A program made the position numbers and the translations under genes. This document shows, one piece after another, positions 52,616 through 62,181 of a stretch of 64,000 nt of DNA. Location: NCBI GenBank assembly GCA_900314885.1, contig OMWY01000002.1, positions 1-64,000 of the forward strand, given 5' to 3'. The notes under the pieces are model-generated. The model searched no databases. It was given only the letters and a program-made list of their open reading frames with translations, and was not told the DNA's origin. How positions within the stretch are numbered: the first letter of the stretch is position 1; each line of letters opens with the position of its first letter. This stretch comes from an uncultured Eubacteriales bacterium (GTDB lineage Bacteria > Bacillota > Clostridia > Lachnospirales > Lachnospiraceae).

Positions 52616-53596
52616 ATGAGTGATGTTCTCTCACAAAGTGAGATAGACAACCTCCTAGCGGCCATTAATAACGGTGAGCTCGATACAGATGAGTTAAAGG
52701 ACCAGGACGATAAGAAGATTGTAGACTATGATTTCGCCAGACCTTCCAAGTTCTCAAAGGAGCACCTCCGTACACTTGAATCTATTTTCGAGCATTACGG
52801 GAGGCTTTTACAGACTAATCTTCCCGCTTACCTTAGAAAAAATGTGTCGGTAGAGGTTGTGAACTCCGAGGCAGTAGCCTACCAGGAGTTCGCGAATGCC
52901 CTGTCTAACCCTGTGCTGTTGGGCATCCTTTCCCTGCCGCCTCTGAAGGGCAACTGTGTAATGGAGATGGCCAACAACCTTGGCTATACCATAATAGACA
53001 GGCTTTTGGGAGGGGTCGGCACTCCTCTCGAGAAGCCTCGTGAGTTCTCAGAGATAGAGTTAGTCGTGATAGAGAGGATACTTAATATCTGTACGAACCT
53101 GCTCCAGGAACCGTGGCACAGCGTAGTGGACATTAATCCGAGACTTGTGCGAATTGAGACCAACTCCCAGTACGCCCAGGTTATTTCACCGCAGGAAATG
53201 ACAGCCATCGTCACGCTTAACGTGAAGATAGGCAATGTAGAAGGACTTATGAACTTCTGTCTCCCTTATAACGCTCTCGAGGATGTTATGGATAAGTTAA
53301 ATACCAAGTATTGGTTCTCATCCATGACTGAGCGAGACGAGACAAGCTATGAGGCCCAGATAGAGGATATCATAGATAAAGCTCAGATACCGGTACGTGT
53401 AGTACTCGGTAAGAGCGTGATTTCAGTAAACGATTTCGTATGCCTGCAGCCGGGTGATGTTATAAGACTTAACTCTAAGACCGACGACGAAATGAACGTA
53501 TATGTGGGCAATCTTATGAAATTTAAAGCGCTTCCGGGTGTTTCTAGCGGCCTTTACGCCGCGAGAGTGACCGAAGTAATCAGAGAGGAGGAATAA
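52616..53596 (+). CDS. fliM: Flagellar motor switch protein FliM
   Basis: The 326-residue protein begins with the CheY-binding peptide MSDVLSQSEIDNLLAAI. It contains DFARPSKFSKEHLRTLESIFEHYGRLL and the middle CheC-like fold (GNCVMEMANNLGYTIIDRLLGG), and ends with a SpoA domain. It receives CheY-P to change rotation. Confidence 0.96.
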   Translation: MSDVLSQSEIDNLLAAINNGELDTDELKDQDDKKIVDYDFARPSKFSKEHLRTLESIFEHYGRLLQTNLPAYLRKNVSVEVVNSEAVAYQEFANALSNPVLLGILSLPPLKGNCVMEMANNLGYTIIDRLLGGVGTPLEKPREFSEIELVVIERILNICTNLLQEPWHSVVDINPRLVRIETNSQYAQVISPQEMTAIVTLNVKIGNVEGLMNFCLPYNALEDVMDKLNTKYWFSSMTERDETSYEAQIEDIIDKAQIPVRVVLGKSVISVNDFVCLQPGDVIRLNSKTDDEMNVYVGNLMKFKALPGVSSGLYAARVTEVIREEE

Positions 53597-53600
53597 AGAG

Positions 53601-54776
53601 ATGGATTCTATGCTCTCCCAGGAAGAGATCAATGCTCTCCTCAATGGTGCAGGCGGAGGCGATGATGGCGGATCCGGATCGGGTACAGGCAGCACGGCTA
53701 ATTCTGATGCCTTATCAGCTGAAGAGAAGGACGCCATAGGTGAGATCAGTAATATAAGCATGGGTACAGCGGCGACTACCCTGTCGACGCTCTTGAACCA
53801 GAAGGTTAATATTACCACACCTCACGTAGAGATCAGCAACTGGGATGATATCAGCAACGCTTATGAGAGACCTTGCGTATTTATTCAGATCTCTTATATC
53901 GAAGGACTCGATGGTAATAACATCCTCATCCTTCGCGAAAATGATGTTAAGATAATAACAGACCTTATGATGGGCGGCGATGGCCATAATACGGACGGTG
54001 AGCTCACCGAGCTTCACCTCTCGGCTATCTGCGAGGCTATGAACCAGATGATGGGTTCAGCCGCGACCAGCATTTCATCAGTACTTGAGAAGAAGGTAGA
54101 TATCTCACCACCGACAGCAAGCCTGGTCGATATGAACGATACCATATCGACTGATAACCTAAGTAACTTCCTACAGGGAGACTTTGTAAGAGTTTCATTC
54201 AGACTTGAGATTGGTGATCTTATAGACAGTGAGCTTATGCAGCTCTATCCGGTAGACTTCGCTAAGGACCTTTACAGGAAGTTCCTCGAATCGACCGATC
54301 TGGGAGGAACAGCAGAGCCTGCGGGCGCCGCTCCTGAACCGGCACCTGCTCCGGCACCGCAGCCGACACCGGCTCCACAGCCACAGCCTGCTCCGGCAGC
54401 CTACGCGGCTCCACCGCAACAGGCCTATGCGGCACCACCGCAGCAACAGTACGCGGCGCCACCAATGCAGCCGGTACAGCCTGTAAATGTGGCTCCGGCC
54501 CAGTTCGCTTCATTCGATACCTCCTTGAATCCTGTTATGATGCAGGAGAATATAGATCTTATCAAGGATGTACCTCTTGAAGTAACGGTTGAGCTTGGTA
54601 GGACGAATAAGACTATAAGAGAGATACTTGATTTTGCGCCCGGCACTATCATAGAGCTGAATAAGCTCGCCGGAGAACCGATAGACGTTCTCGTCAACGG
54701 CAAATATATAGCTAAGGGTGAAGTAGTTGTCATAGATGACAGCTTTGGTATCAGAATTACCGATATAGTTAAGTGA
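53601..54776 (+). CDS. fliY: Flagellar motor switch phosphatase FliY
   Basis: The 391-residue protein joins a FliM-like N-terminal peptide (MLSQEEINALLNG), two CheC-type phosphatase motifs (EISNISMGTAATTLS and EAMNQMMGSAATSIS), a linker of about 70 residues rich in Pro, Ala and Gln (about 235-305), and a C-terminal FliN/SpoA domain (VPLEVTVELGRTNKTIREIL). It both builds the switch and removes phosphate from CheY. GGAGG lies before ATG 53601. Confidence 0.94.
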   Translation: MDSMLSQEEINALLNGAGGGDDGGSGSGTGSTANSDALSAEEKDAIGEISNISMGTAATTLSTLLNQKVNITTPHVEISNWDDISNAYERPCVFIQISYIEGLDGNNILILRENDVKIITDLMMGGDGHNTDGELTELHLSAICEAMNQMMGSAATSISSVLEKKVDISPPTASLVDMNDTISTDNLSNFLQGDFVRVSFRLEIGDLIDSELMQLYPVDFAKDLYRKFLESTDLGGTAEPAGAAPEPAPAPAPQPTPAPQPQPAPAAYAAPPQQAYAAPPQQQYAAPPMQPVQPVNVAPAQFASFDTSLNPVMMQENIDLIKDVPLEVTVELGRTNKTIREILDFAPGTIIELNKLAGEPIDVLVNGKYIAKGEVVVIDDSFGIRITDIVK

Positions 54777-54839
54777 TGAGTTCTTTATATTGACTCATTC
54801 ATTATAGAAACAAGCCTTGTAGGCAGAATGTGAGGAATT

Positions 54840-55202
54840 ATGGCTAAGAATGTTTTAATTTGCGATGATGCGGCTTTCATGAGGATGATGATCAAGGATA
54901 TCCTTACGAAGAATGGCTACAATATTGCCGGTGAAGCAGAGAACGGTGTTAAGGCCGTAGAGAAATATAATGAGACTCATCCGGACCTCGTAATGATGGA
55001 TATCACCATGCCTGAGATGGATGGAATCCAGGCCCTTAAGAAGATTAAGGAGCAGGATCCTAAGGCTGTTGTTATCATGTGTTCAGCGATGGGCCAGCAG
55101 GCCATGGTTATTGAGTCTATACAGTCCGGCGCGAGAGACTTTATAGTTAAGCCTTTCCAGGCAGACCGTGTACTTGAGGCAGTAAAGAAGGCTGTCGGTT
55201 GA
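54840..55202 (+). CDS. cheY: Chemotaxis response regulator CheY
   Basis: The 120-residue single receiver domain has D9-D10, phospho-acceptor D54 (MMDITMPEMDG), a Ser/Thr switch site (MCSAMGQQ) and K104 in IVKPFQ. The spot between fliY and fliO is the standard CheY position in Firmicutes. Confidence 0.95.
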   Translation: MAKNVLICDDAAFMRMMIKDILTKNGYNIAGEAENGVKAVEKYNETHPDLVMMDITMPEMDGIQALKKIKEQDPKAVVIMCSAMGQQAMVIESIQSGARDFIVKPFQADRVLEAVKKAVG

Positions 55203-55615
55203 TGCCTCTTCTGTCTCAAAGCAGTATTGACATCTACTCTGAATCAGGCAAGACCGGCTCTACTTCAAGTATTGAAAGCATCGGCCAGATACTTGGTATG
55301 CTCGTTATTTTCTTTCTGATACTGTTCGCGGCTTATTATGTCACGAAGTTTATAGGAAAGAAAGGCGGGTATGGAAGCGTAGGACGTAATATCCGTATGA
55401 TAGAGACGTATCGGCTTGCCGCCGACAAATATATAGCTATTGTCGAAGCGGCAGGCAGATATTTCCTCATCGGAGTCACGAAGAATTCCATAGAGAATCT
55501 TGCGGAATTGTCTAAGGATGAGATTGTCGAAATTATACAGTCCTCTGACAGCCGGGGAAAGTTTTCTGATATTTTTAAGGAACAGTTAAAGCAGAGATTC
55601 AGTAAAAAGAAATAA
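55202..55615 (+). CDS. fliO: Flagellar export protein FliO
   Basis: The start ATG 55202 overlaps the cheY stop by one base (TGATG). The 137-residue protein has one membrane helix (about 31-53) and a C-terminal domain with GRNIRMIETYRLAADKYIAIVEAAGRYFLIGVT, typical of FliO/FliZ. It aids FliP assembly. Confidence 0.85.
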   Translation: MPLLSQSSIDIYSESGKTGSTSSIESIGQILGMLVIFFLILFAAYYVTKFIGKKGGYGSVGRNIRMIETYRLAADKYIAIVEAAGRYFLIGVTKNSIENLAELSKDEIVEIIQSSDSRGKFSDIFKEQLKQRFSKKK

Positions 55616-55627
55616 GGGCTGGAATAC

Positions 55628-56539
55628 ATGAAAATTAGACCACTATTAGCTAAGGCAGCTAGATGGCTGATAAGGGGTGCTGCTTTGGCGGCTGTATTTA
55701 CCGCTCTTTTTTTTATAAGACCGGTTTTTGCTTCTACCTATAATACCCCGACTCCTACCTATGGAGATACCAATTATACTCCGACTTACGGTACAGAGAC
55801 TCAGAACGCGAATACCAACGATAACCTCGATAATACAAAGAGGCTTGTAAACGGTGACAGCCCTTATACCATAGGTATCAACGTCACTTCGAATACCGAC
55901 GACAGCAAGGGACTTACAAGCACCCTAAGGATAATGCTTGCGCTTACTCTTATTGCGCTTTCGCCTTCTATCCTTATAATGCTTACCTCATTTACGAGGA
56001 TAATCGTTGTACTCCATTTCCTGAGGAGCGCTCTCTCGACGCAGACATCACCTCCTAACCAAGTGCTGATAGGACTTGCTCTTTTCCTTACGTGGTTCAT
56101 AATGTTTCCGACATTTGAGCAGGTGAGGACTCAGGCAATAGTGCCTCTCGAGCAGGGGACGATAACCGCTGAGGAGGCCTACGCCAAGGGAATAGAGCCT
56201 GTCCGCACATTTATGTTCAAGCAGACGAACACCAAGGATATTAAGCTCTTCGTTGATATAGAAGGCCTTGAAAATGTCAAGACGATGGACGATATTCCTA
56301 CTCATGTCCTTGTTCCTGCCTTCATAATCAGTGAGCTTAGGGCGGCCTTTATCATAGGCTTTTGTTTGTATATACCTTTCATAATCATAGATATGGTTGT
56401 CGCCTCGGCACTCATGTCCATGGGTATGATGATGCTTCCGCCTACGACGATTTCGATGCCCTTTAAGATACTGCTCTTCGTCATGGTTGACGGATGGGAT
56501 CTGGTAATCGGAAATCTCGTGAAGAGTTATGTGCGCTAG
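55628..56539 (+). CDS. fliP: Flagellar export-gate protein FliP, with N-terminal extension
   Basis: The 303-residue protein has a signal-like helix (about 14-34, ending RPVFAS), then about 65 polar residues with TPTYGDTNY/TPTYGTET repeats. The FliP core follows (ILIMLTSFTRIIVVLHFLRSAL, TSPPNQVLIGLALFLTWFIM, MGMMMLPPTTISMPFKILLF). The extension makes it about 55 residues longer than common FliP. Confidence 0.95.
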   Translation: MKIRPLLAKAARWLIRGAALAAVFTALFFIRPVFASTYNTPTPTYGDTNYTPTYGTETQNANTNDNLDNTKRLVNGDSPYTIGINVTSNTDDSKGLTSTLRIMLALTLIALSPSILIMLTSFTRIIVVLHFLRSALSTQTSPPNQVLIGLALFLTWFIMFPTFEQVRTQAIVPLEQGTITAEEAYAKGIEPVRTFMFKQTNTKDIKLFVDIEGLENVKTMDDIPTHVLVPAFIISELRAAFIIGFCLYIPFIIIDMVVASALMSMGMMMLPPTTISMPFKILLFVMVDGWDLVIGNLVKSYVR

Positions 56540-56558
56540 CGAATAAAAAGAGGGAAAT

Positions 56559-56873
56559 ATGAATCAGGCTACAGTAATTGATATCGCACGCGAAACCGTG
56601 AATATCATTCTCAAGGTTTCGGCTCCGATGCTTCTTGCGTCGCTTGTTGTCGGACTTATCGTAAGCCTTCTTCAGACTATCACGAGTATCCAGGAAGCGA
56701 CACTGACGTTTGTGCCTAAGCTCCTAGTCATACTCCTTATGCTTGTGCTGACAGGCGGATGGATGATGCAGACAATAGTAGAGTTTACGGTTACACTATT
56801 TAATAATTTTGGAAATTATGTGCATGAAGCCGAAGGATTTATCATGCTGATCCCGGGGACCCTCATGCCATGA
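56559..56873 (+). CDS. fliQ: Flagellar export-gate protein FliQ
   Basis: The 104-residue protein has two membrane helices and the motif QTITSIQEATLTFVPKLL of FliQ. It is about 15 residues longer than usual at the C-terminus. Confidence 0.94.
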   Translation: MNQATVIDIARETVNIILKVSAPMLLASLVVGLIVSLLQTITSIQEATLTFVPKLLVILLMLVLTGGWMMQTIVEFTVTLFNNFGNYVHEAEGFIMLIPGTLMP

Positions 56874-56912
56874 GGTCATATCTGATTTTAAGTAAAGGTA
56901 CGGGGTCTGTAT

Positions 56913-57695
56913 ATGCAACTGCAGTTTACCATTGAAAATCTGGAATATTTGCTATTTATAGCTGCCAGGGTGTCTGCTTTTGTTTATACTGCCCCTTTTT
57001 TTAATTTTGGACGGAGCATGGTACCGGCGAGGGTTAAGGCGGGCTTCACATTTTTCCTTTCCATAATCCTTTACTTTGCCCTTCCTTACAATGAAGTCAC
57101 CTATGAAGGGATATACGGATTCGTTATAGAGGTAATAGAAGAGGTTATAGCCGGCGCCTTTATGGGATTTATGACTGACGCTGTCATGATGATCTTAAAC
57201 TTCGCCGGTCGTCTCATAGATATTGAGATAGGTTTTTCAATGGTAACCATGATGGACCCCCTCTTCAATGTCGACAGCTCGGTATCCGGTAACATGTATA
57301 CGTATTTCGTAATCATGATGCTTCTTGCCGGAGGTTACCAGAGGTGGCTCATTCAGGCCTTTGTAGACTCCTATAGGGTTATACCTGTCGGGGCGGTAAA
57401 TGTTGCTGCTGATATATCAAAGGTAATGCTTACCTTCTGTACCGATTATTTTGTAATAGCTGTAAAGATTGCCCTGCCGCTTTATTCCATGATGCTTATC
57501 GTAAATATCGTGCTCGGTATCATGGCAAAGGTAGCTCCTCAGATGAATATGTTCGTTGTAGGTATGCAGCTAAAGGTTCTTGGCGGTCTCTTTGTGTTGA
57601 CGCTTATGATGCAGCTTCTGCCGGGAGTTACGAATTTTATGGTCGATGAGATGGTTAAGATTCTAAGGTTAGCGGTGGAGGCGCTTTCGCCATGA
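56913..57695 (+). CDS. fliR: Flagellar export-gate protein FliR
   Basis: The 260-residue protein has about six helices and FliR motifs (ARVSAFVYTAPFF, PARVKAGFTFFLSI, IEIGFSMVTMMDP, APQMNMFVVGMQLKVLGGL). It overlaps flhB by 4 bases. Confidence 0.94.
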   Translation: MQLQFTIENLEYLLFIAARVSAFVYTAPFFNFGRSMVPARVKAGFTFFLSIILYFALPYNEVTYEGIYGFVIEVIEEVIAGAFMGFMTDAVMMILNFAGRLIDIEIGFSMVTMMDPLFNVDSSVSGNMYTYFVIMMLLAGGYQRWLIQAFVDSYRVIPVGAVNVAADISKVMLTFCTDYFVIAVKIALPLYSMMLIVNIVLGIMAKVAPQMNMFVVGMQLKVLGGLFVLTLMMQLLPGVTNFMVDEMVKILRLAVEALSP

Positions 57696-58810
57696 GTGAA
57701 GAATCGTTTAGAAGATTTAAGCTTGACCTCCAGTTCTTCGCTGACGGAGACAAGACAGAACCGGCTACGCCCAAACACCTTGAGGACGCTAGAAATGAAG
57801 GTCGTGTCGCAAGAAGTGTTGAGCTCTCAAACGGTCTGACACTGTTAGTGGCCTTCCTCTCGATTAAGCTCTTCGGCTCATTTACAGCGGGAATTTTTAC
57901 GGGGTCATTCGAGACATTTTACAATATGTTTCCTGATCTTCTGAAAAATGATTTTACCCCGCAGACGAGCGCAAGGATATTCGGCAGGGGGCTTATAGAC
58001 GTTTTAATCGGAGTGATTCCTTACCTGTTGGCGCTCTTTGTAATTGCCTTTGTTCAGAATGTACTCCAGTTTGGCTTTAAGGTGACGACAAAGCCCCTGC
58101 AGCCTAAACCTGATAAGCTTAACCCGATAAACGGCTTCAAGAGAATGTTTTCGCTTGAGAAGGTTCTCGAGCTTTTAAGATCGATTCTGAAGCTTGCAGT
58201 TATAGCTCTCTTAGTTTATAATGAACTAAAAGATAAGGCGATAATGATTCTAAATATCTATGATATGGATATGAATTATGCCCTGGCGACGGTGTACGAT
58301 GAGGTAATTAACCTCGGCATAGAAATTAGCGCAGTATTCACCGGGATAGGTTTTGTTGATCTCTTCTACCAGAAATGGAAATATAAGGAAGATCTCAAGA
58401 TGAGTAAGCAGGAAATCAAGGATGAATATAAAAACGATGAAGGAGATCCCGAGGTTAAGAACAGGATCCGTCAGAAGATGAGAGAAGCAAGCCGCAGGAG
58501 GATGATGCAGGAGGTTCCTAAGGCGGATGTTGTTATAACGAACCCTACTCATTATGCTGTGGCGCTGACTTATGATAAGGACAGGGCGGCCGCTCCACTG
58601 GTTGTTGCGAAGGGAGCCGACTATTTAGCCCAGAAGATAAAGGAAGTCGCTCGTGAAAATAATGTAGAGATAGTTGAAAACAGGGCACTTGCCCGTATGC
58701 TTTACTTTAACGTGGAAGTCGGAGACCAGATACCGCCTGAGCTCTACCAGATGGTAGCGGAGGTTCTGGCTTATGTATACAGAATCAAGAATAAAGTTGT
58801 AACAGGTTGA
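57692..58810 (+). CDS. flhB: Flagellar export switch protein FlhB
   Basis: The 372-residue protein has four helices and the cytoplasmic autocleavage site N284-P285-T286-H287 (TNPTHYAVAL), followed by the FlhB-C domain. It changes export specificity from hook to filament proteins when FliK signals. The N-terminal KTEPATPKHLEDARNEGRVARS is typical. Confidence 0.97.
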   Translation: MSEESFRRFKLDLQFFADGDKTEPATPKHLEDARNEGRVARSVELSNGLTLLVAFLSIKLFGSFTAGIFTGSFETFYNMFPDLLKNDFTPQTSARIFGRGLIDVLIGVIPYLLALFVIAFVQNVLQFGFKVTTKPLQPKPDKLNPINGFKRMFSLEKVLELLRSILKLAVIALLVYNELKDKAIMILNIYDMDMNYALATVYDEVINLGIEISAVFTGIGFVDLFYQKWKYKEDLKMSKQEIKDEYKNDEGDPEVKNRIRQKMREASRRRMMQEVPKADVVITNPTHYAVALTYDKDRAAAPLVVAKGADYLAQKIKEVARENNVEIVENRALARMLYFNVEVGDQIPPELYQMVAEVLAYVYRIKNKVVTG

Positions 58811-58829
58811 TAAGAAGGAGATACGGAAC

Positions 58830-60869
58830 ATGAAAAAACCGGGTAAGGACATAACATTAGGTGTATTTGTCCTGCTTATAATTATCATGTTCATCGTGCC
58901 TATTCCTAGCTGGCTGCTCGATATATTTCTTGCCTTTAACCTTTCGATAGCGATGACGGTTCTCTTTACCGCCATGTTCTCGAAGGAACCGCTTGATATG
59001 AGCACGTTTCCTACCATTTTGCTGTTAACGACCCTTTTTAGAATAGCTCTTAACGTATCATCTACGAGACTTATCCTTCTTACAGGTGATCCCGGAAATG
59101 TTGTAAGAACATTCGGAAATTTCGTTGGAGGCGGCAATCTGATTGTTGGTGTCATAGTTTACCTCATACTTCTTATAGTACAGTTTGTGGTCATCAACAA
59201 GGGGTCGGAACGTGTAGCGGAGGTTCAGGCGAGATTTACACTCGACGCTATGCCGGGCAAGCAGATGGCGATAGATGCCGATCTGAATTCAGGCGCGATA
59301 ACTGATGAGGAGGCCAAGGCAAGGAGACAGAAGATACAGGATGAGTCTGCCTTCTTCGGTTCCATGGATGGTGCTTCCAAGTATGTAAAGGGAGACGCTA
59401 CCGCCGGCCTTATCATTTCGGTTATAAACTTTGTCGGAGGTCTTGCGCTTGCAATGCTTCAACGTGGCATGTCCGCAAATGAAGCCCTTCAGACATATTC
59501 AATTCTTACAATCGGTGATGGTCTTGTTTCAGCTATACCGTCACTGCTTATTTCTCTCGCTACAGGTATTCTTGTCACTAAGGTAAGCAAGGAAGCGGAC
59601 CTTGGCGGCATGATTATAGGACAGCTCTTCTCAGTGCCGAGAGTTCTTATGATTGTTGGTGCCGCTATGATTCTCTTTGGTGTGGCAACACCTCTTAATA
59701 CAGTCATATTCCTTGCTATAGGCGCGGCCTTCCTTCTTACCGGTTATAGGATGAGACAGGATATAGGCGAAGAGAAGGTAGAGACGGAGACCCAGGAGGA
59801 AGAGGAACAGGCAGAGGAAATCAGACGTCCGGAGAATGTCAACTCCCTTCTCCAGGTTGATCCTATAGAGCTTGAGTTTGGCTATGGTATAATTCCGCTT
59901 GCCGATGTGAACCAGGGCGGTGACCTTCTTGACCGCGTAGTTATGATAAGACGTCAGATAGCCTTAGAGCTTGGTTGCGTTGTGCCTATCATAAGGCTTC
60001 GCGATAATATACAGTTAAATCCTAACCAGTATATTATTAAAATAAAGGGCGTTAAGGTCAGTGAAGGTGAGATACTTTTCGACCACTATATGGCGATGAA
60101 TCCGGGATATGTAGAAGAAGAAATCACAGGTATACCGACCGTGGAGCCTTCCTTCCATCTGCCGGCTATTTGGATAACCGAAGGACAGCGAGAGCGGGCT
60201 GAGGCATTGGGGTATACCGTTGTGGATCCTCCTTCAATCATAGCTACCCATATAACTCAGATTGTGCGCGAGCATATCTGGGAGCTCCTTACAAGACAGG
60301 ATGTACAGAATCTTATTGACAATATCAAGGAGAAGGATGAGGCTCTTGTGGGAGAGCTTGTACCTAAGCTTCTGTCAGTCGGTGAGATACAGAAGGTTCT
60401 CCAGAACCTTCTTAAAGAAAATATTTCTATCAGAGACCTGGTAACAATCCTCGAGACCCTTGCGGATTACGCTCCTACGACACATGATACGGATGTTCTC
60501 ACGGAGTACGTAAGGCAGGCTCTTAAGCGGGCCATTTCTGATAAATATTTTCCTGAGGGTGAGACAACGAGTGTTGTCACTCTTGACCCTAAGGTCGAAC
60601 AGGAGATTATGGACAGTGTCAAGCAGACTGAACAGGGCGCATATATTACCCTTGAGCCTGTGAAGGCACAGAAGATTATAGATTCTCTCAAGGGAGAGGT
60701 CGAAAAGCTTGACAAGCTTGGTAAGACTCCTATAGTTGTTACATCACCAATTGTGAGAATGTACTTTAAGAAGCTGACGGAGGATTATTTCAAGGATCTT
60801 GTCGTGCTCTCTTACAATGAAGTTGAGAGCAACGTAGAATTACAGTCAGTCGGGATGGTAACAGGATGA
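58830..60869 (+). CDS. flhA: Flagellar export-gate protein FlhA
   Basis: The 679-residue protein has eight N-terminal helices, the FHIPEP-type loop (VQARFTLDAMPGKQMAIDADLNSGAI) and a large cytoplasmic domain (about 330-679) that receives chaperone-substrate complexes. It overlaps flhF by 4 bases. Confidence 0.97.
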   Translation: MKKPGKDITLGVFVLLIIIMFIVPIPSWLLDIFLAFNLSIAMTVLFTAMFSKEPLDMSTFPTILLLTTLFRIALNVSSTRLILLTGDPGNVVRTFGNFVGGGNLIVGVIVYLILLIVQFVVINKGSERVAEVQARFTLDAMPGKQMAIDADLNSGAITDEEAKARRQKIQDESAFFGSMDGASKYVKGDATAGLIISVINFVGGLALAMLQRGMSANEALQTYSILTIGDGLVSAIPSLLISLATGILVTKVSKEADLGGMIIGQLFSVPRVLMIVGAAMILFGVATPLNTVIFLAIGAAFLLTGYRMRQDIGEEKVETETQEEEEQAEEIRRPENVNSLLQVDPIELEFGYGIIPLADVNQGGDLLDRVVMIRRQIALELGCVVPIIRLRDNIQLNPNQYIIKIKGVKVSEGEILFDHYMAMNPGYVEEEITGIPTVEPSFHLPAIWITEGQRERAEALGYTVVDPPSIIATHITQIVREHIWELLTRQDVQNLIDNIKEKDEALVGELVPKLLSVGEIQKVLQNLLKENISIRDLVTILETLADYAPTTHDTDVLTEYVRQALKRAISDKYFPEGETTSVVTLDPKVEQEIMDSVKQTEQGAYITLEPVKAQKIIDSLKGEVEKLDKLGKTPIVVTSPIVRMYFKKLTEDYFKDLVVLSYNEVESNVELQSVGMVTG

Positions 60870-62170
60870 TAATTAAGAAGTTTGAGGCGGAGACTCAAGA
60901 GGAAGCCATATTAAAAGCTAAGGATGAGCTTGGAAGCGGTGCCGTTGTCATGAATATTAAGACAACCAAACCGAAAGGGGTGTTTAAATTCATGAAGAAG
61001 CCTGTAGTGGAAGTTACAGCTGCTGTGGATGAAAATGTAGACAGACCAAAAACCCGAGGGCAGGCGGCCGTTACAGCGCCAACTCTTCAGAGTGTAAATG
61101 CGGGAAAAGCGACAGCATCTCAGGGTGGCAATCCTGATGTGACAGCTATAGAGAAGAAGCTAAATGACCTTGAAAACCTTCTTGCAAAGCAGATGAAGGA
61201 GAGAAACGCTGACAGCCGGGCTATAGAAGCCGTGAAAAAGTCTGTGGATTCGGCTAAGGCTGATGCGGACGTGTATGTAGGAAATGATGGTGGCATTTTT
61301 CTTAAGGATGGTCTTCCTTCATCGGACAGCCTCAGCGAATCCTTGAGCGAGGATGTATCTGATATTGAAAATAAAGACAATATGAATGCCTGTATGAAGC
61401 TTATTTATGATCAGCTTATCGGAAATGATGTCGACGAGAAGTATGTAAATGAACTGACGGGCGAATTGTCACAGTCAATCAGGAAGGACGCGGGCATAGA
61501 CGCAGTGCTTGCTGCCGTCTATCAGAAGCTGGTATTGAAGCTTGGTTCCGCTGAGACAATAGAGCGGACACCGGGCAAGGCAAAATATGTGTTTTTTGTA
61601 GGCCCTACGGGTGTCGGCAAAACCACTACGATAGCGAAGATAGCCAGTCTCTTAAAGCTTAAGCAGGGGCTCGATGTAGCTCTTCTTACCGCAGATACCT
61701 ACAGAATCGCTGCCGTTGAGCAGCTTCGCACATACGCGAATATATTGGGAATCCCTATTTCCGTGGTCTATTCGGCCGCTGAGATTACCGATATGAAGAC
61801 CGAACTTGATAAACATGAGGTTGTACTTATAGACACGGCAGGGCGTTCCGATAAAAACGCTGACCAGATAAACGACCTCAAGATGATGTTAAGAACAATT
61901 CCTGAGGATAATAAGGAGACATATCTCGTGCTCTCTGCGACCACAAAAGAAAAGGACCTTATCCGCATAGCCGATGTATATAAGGAAATAGCGGACATCA
62001 GGCTCATTTTCACGAAGCTTGATGAAACAGAGACACAGGGAAGTATATATAACATCAGGATGCATACGGGGGCGCCGCTTTCATATATGACATTCGGACA
62101 GAATGTTCCCGATGATATAGAGACGGCAAATGCGCAGAATATTGCGAAGCAGCTTCTTTCGGGGACATAA
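60866..62170 (+). CDS. flhF: Flagellar SRP-type GTPase FlhF
   Basis: The 434-residue protein has a basic N-terminal part (about 1-150, variable), then an NG domain with G1 GPTGVGKTTTIAKIAS, LLTADTYRIAAVEQL, G3 DTAGRSDKN and G4 FTKLDET. It sets the place and number of flagella together with FlhG encoded next. Confidence 0.95.
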   Translation: MIIKKFEAETQEEAILKAKDELGSGAVVMNIKTTKPKGVFKFMKKPVVEVTAAVDENVDRPKTRGQAAVTAPTLQSVNAGKATASQGGNPDVTAIEKKLNDLENLLAKQMKERNADSRAIEAVKKSVDSAKADADVYVGNDGGIFLKDGLPSSDSLSESLSEDVSDIENKDNMNACMKLIYDQLIGNDVDEKYVNELTGELSQSIRKDAGIDAVLAAVYQKLVLKLGSAETIERTPGKAKYVFFVGPTGVGKTTTIAKIASLLKLKQGLDVALLTADTYRIAAVEQLRTYANILGIPISVVYSAAEITDMKTELDKHEVVLIDTAGRSDKNADQINDLKMMLRTIPEDNKETYLVLSATTKEKDLIRIADVYKEIADIRLIFTKLDETETQGSIYNIRMHTGAPLSYMTFGQNVPDDIETANAQNIAKQLLSGT

Positions 62171-62181
62171 GGGATTGAAAA

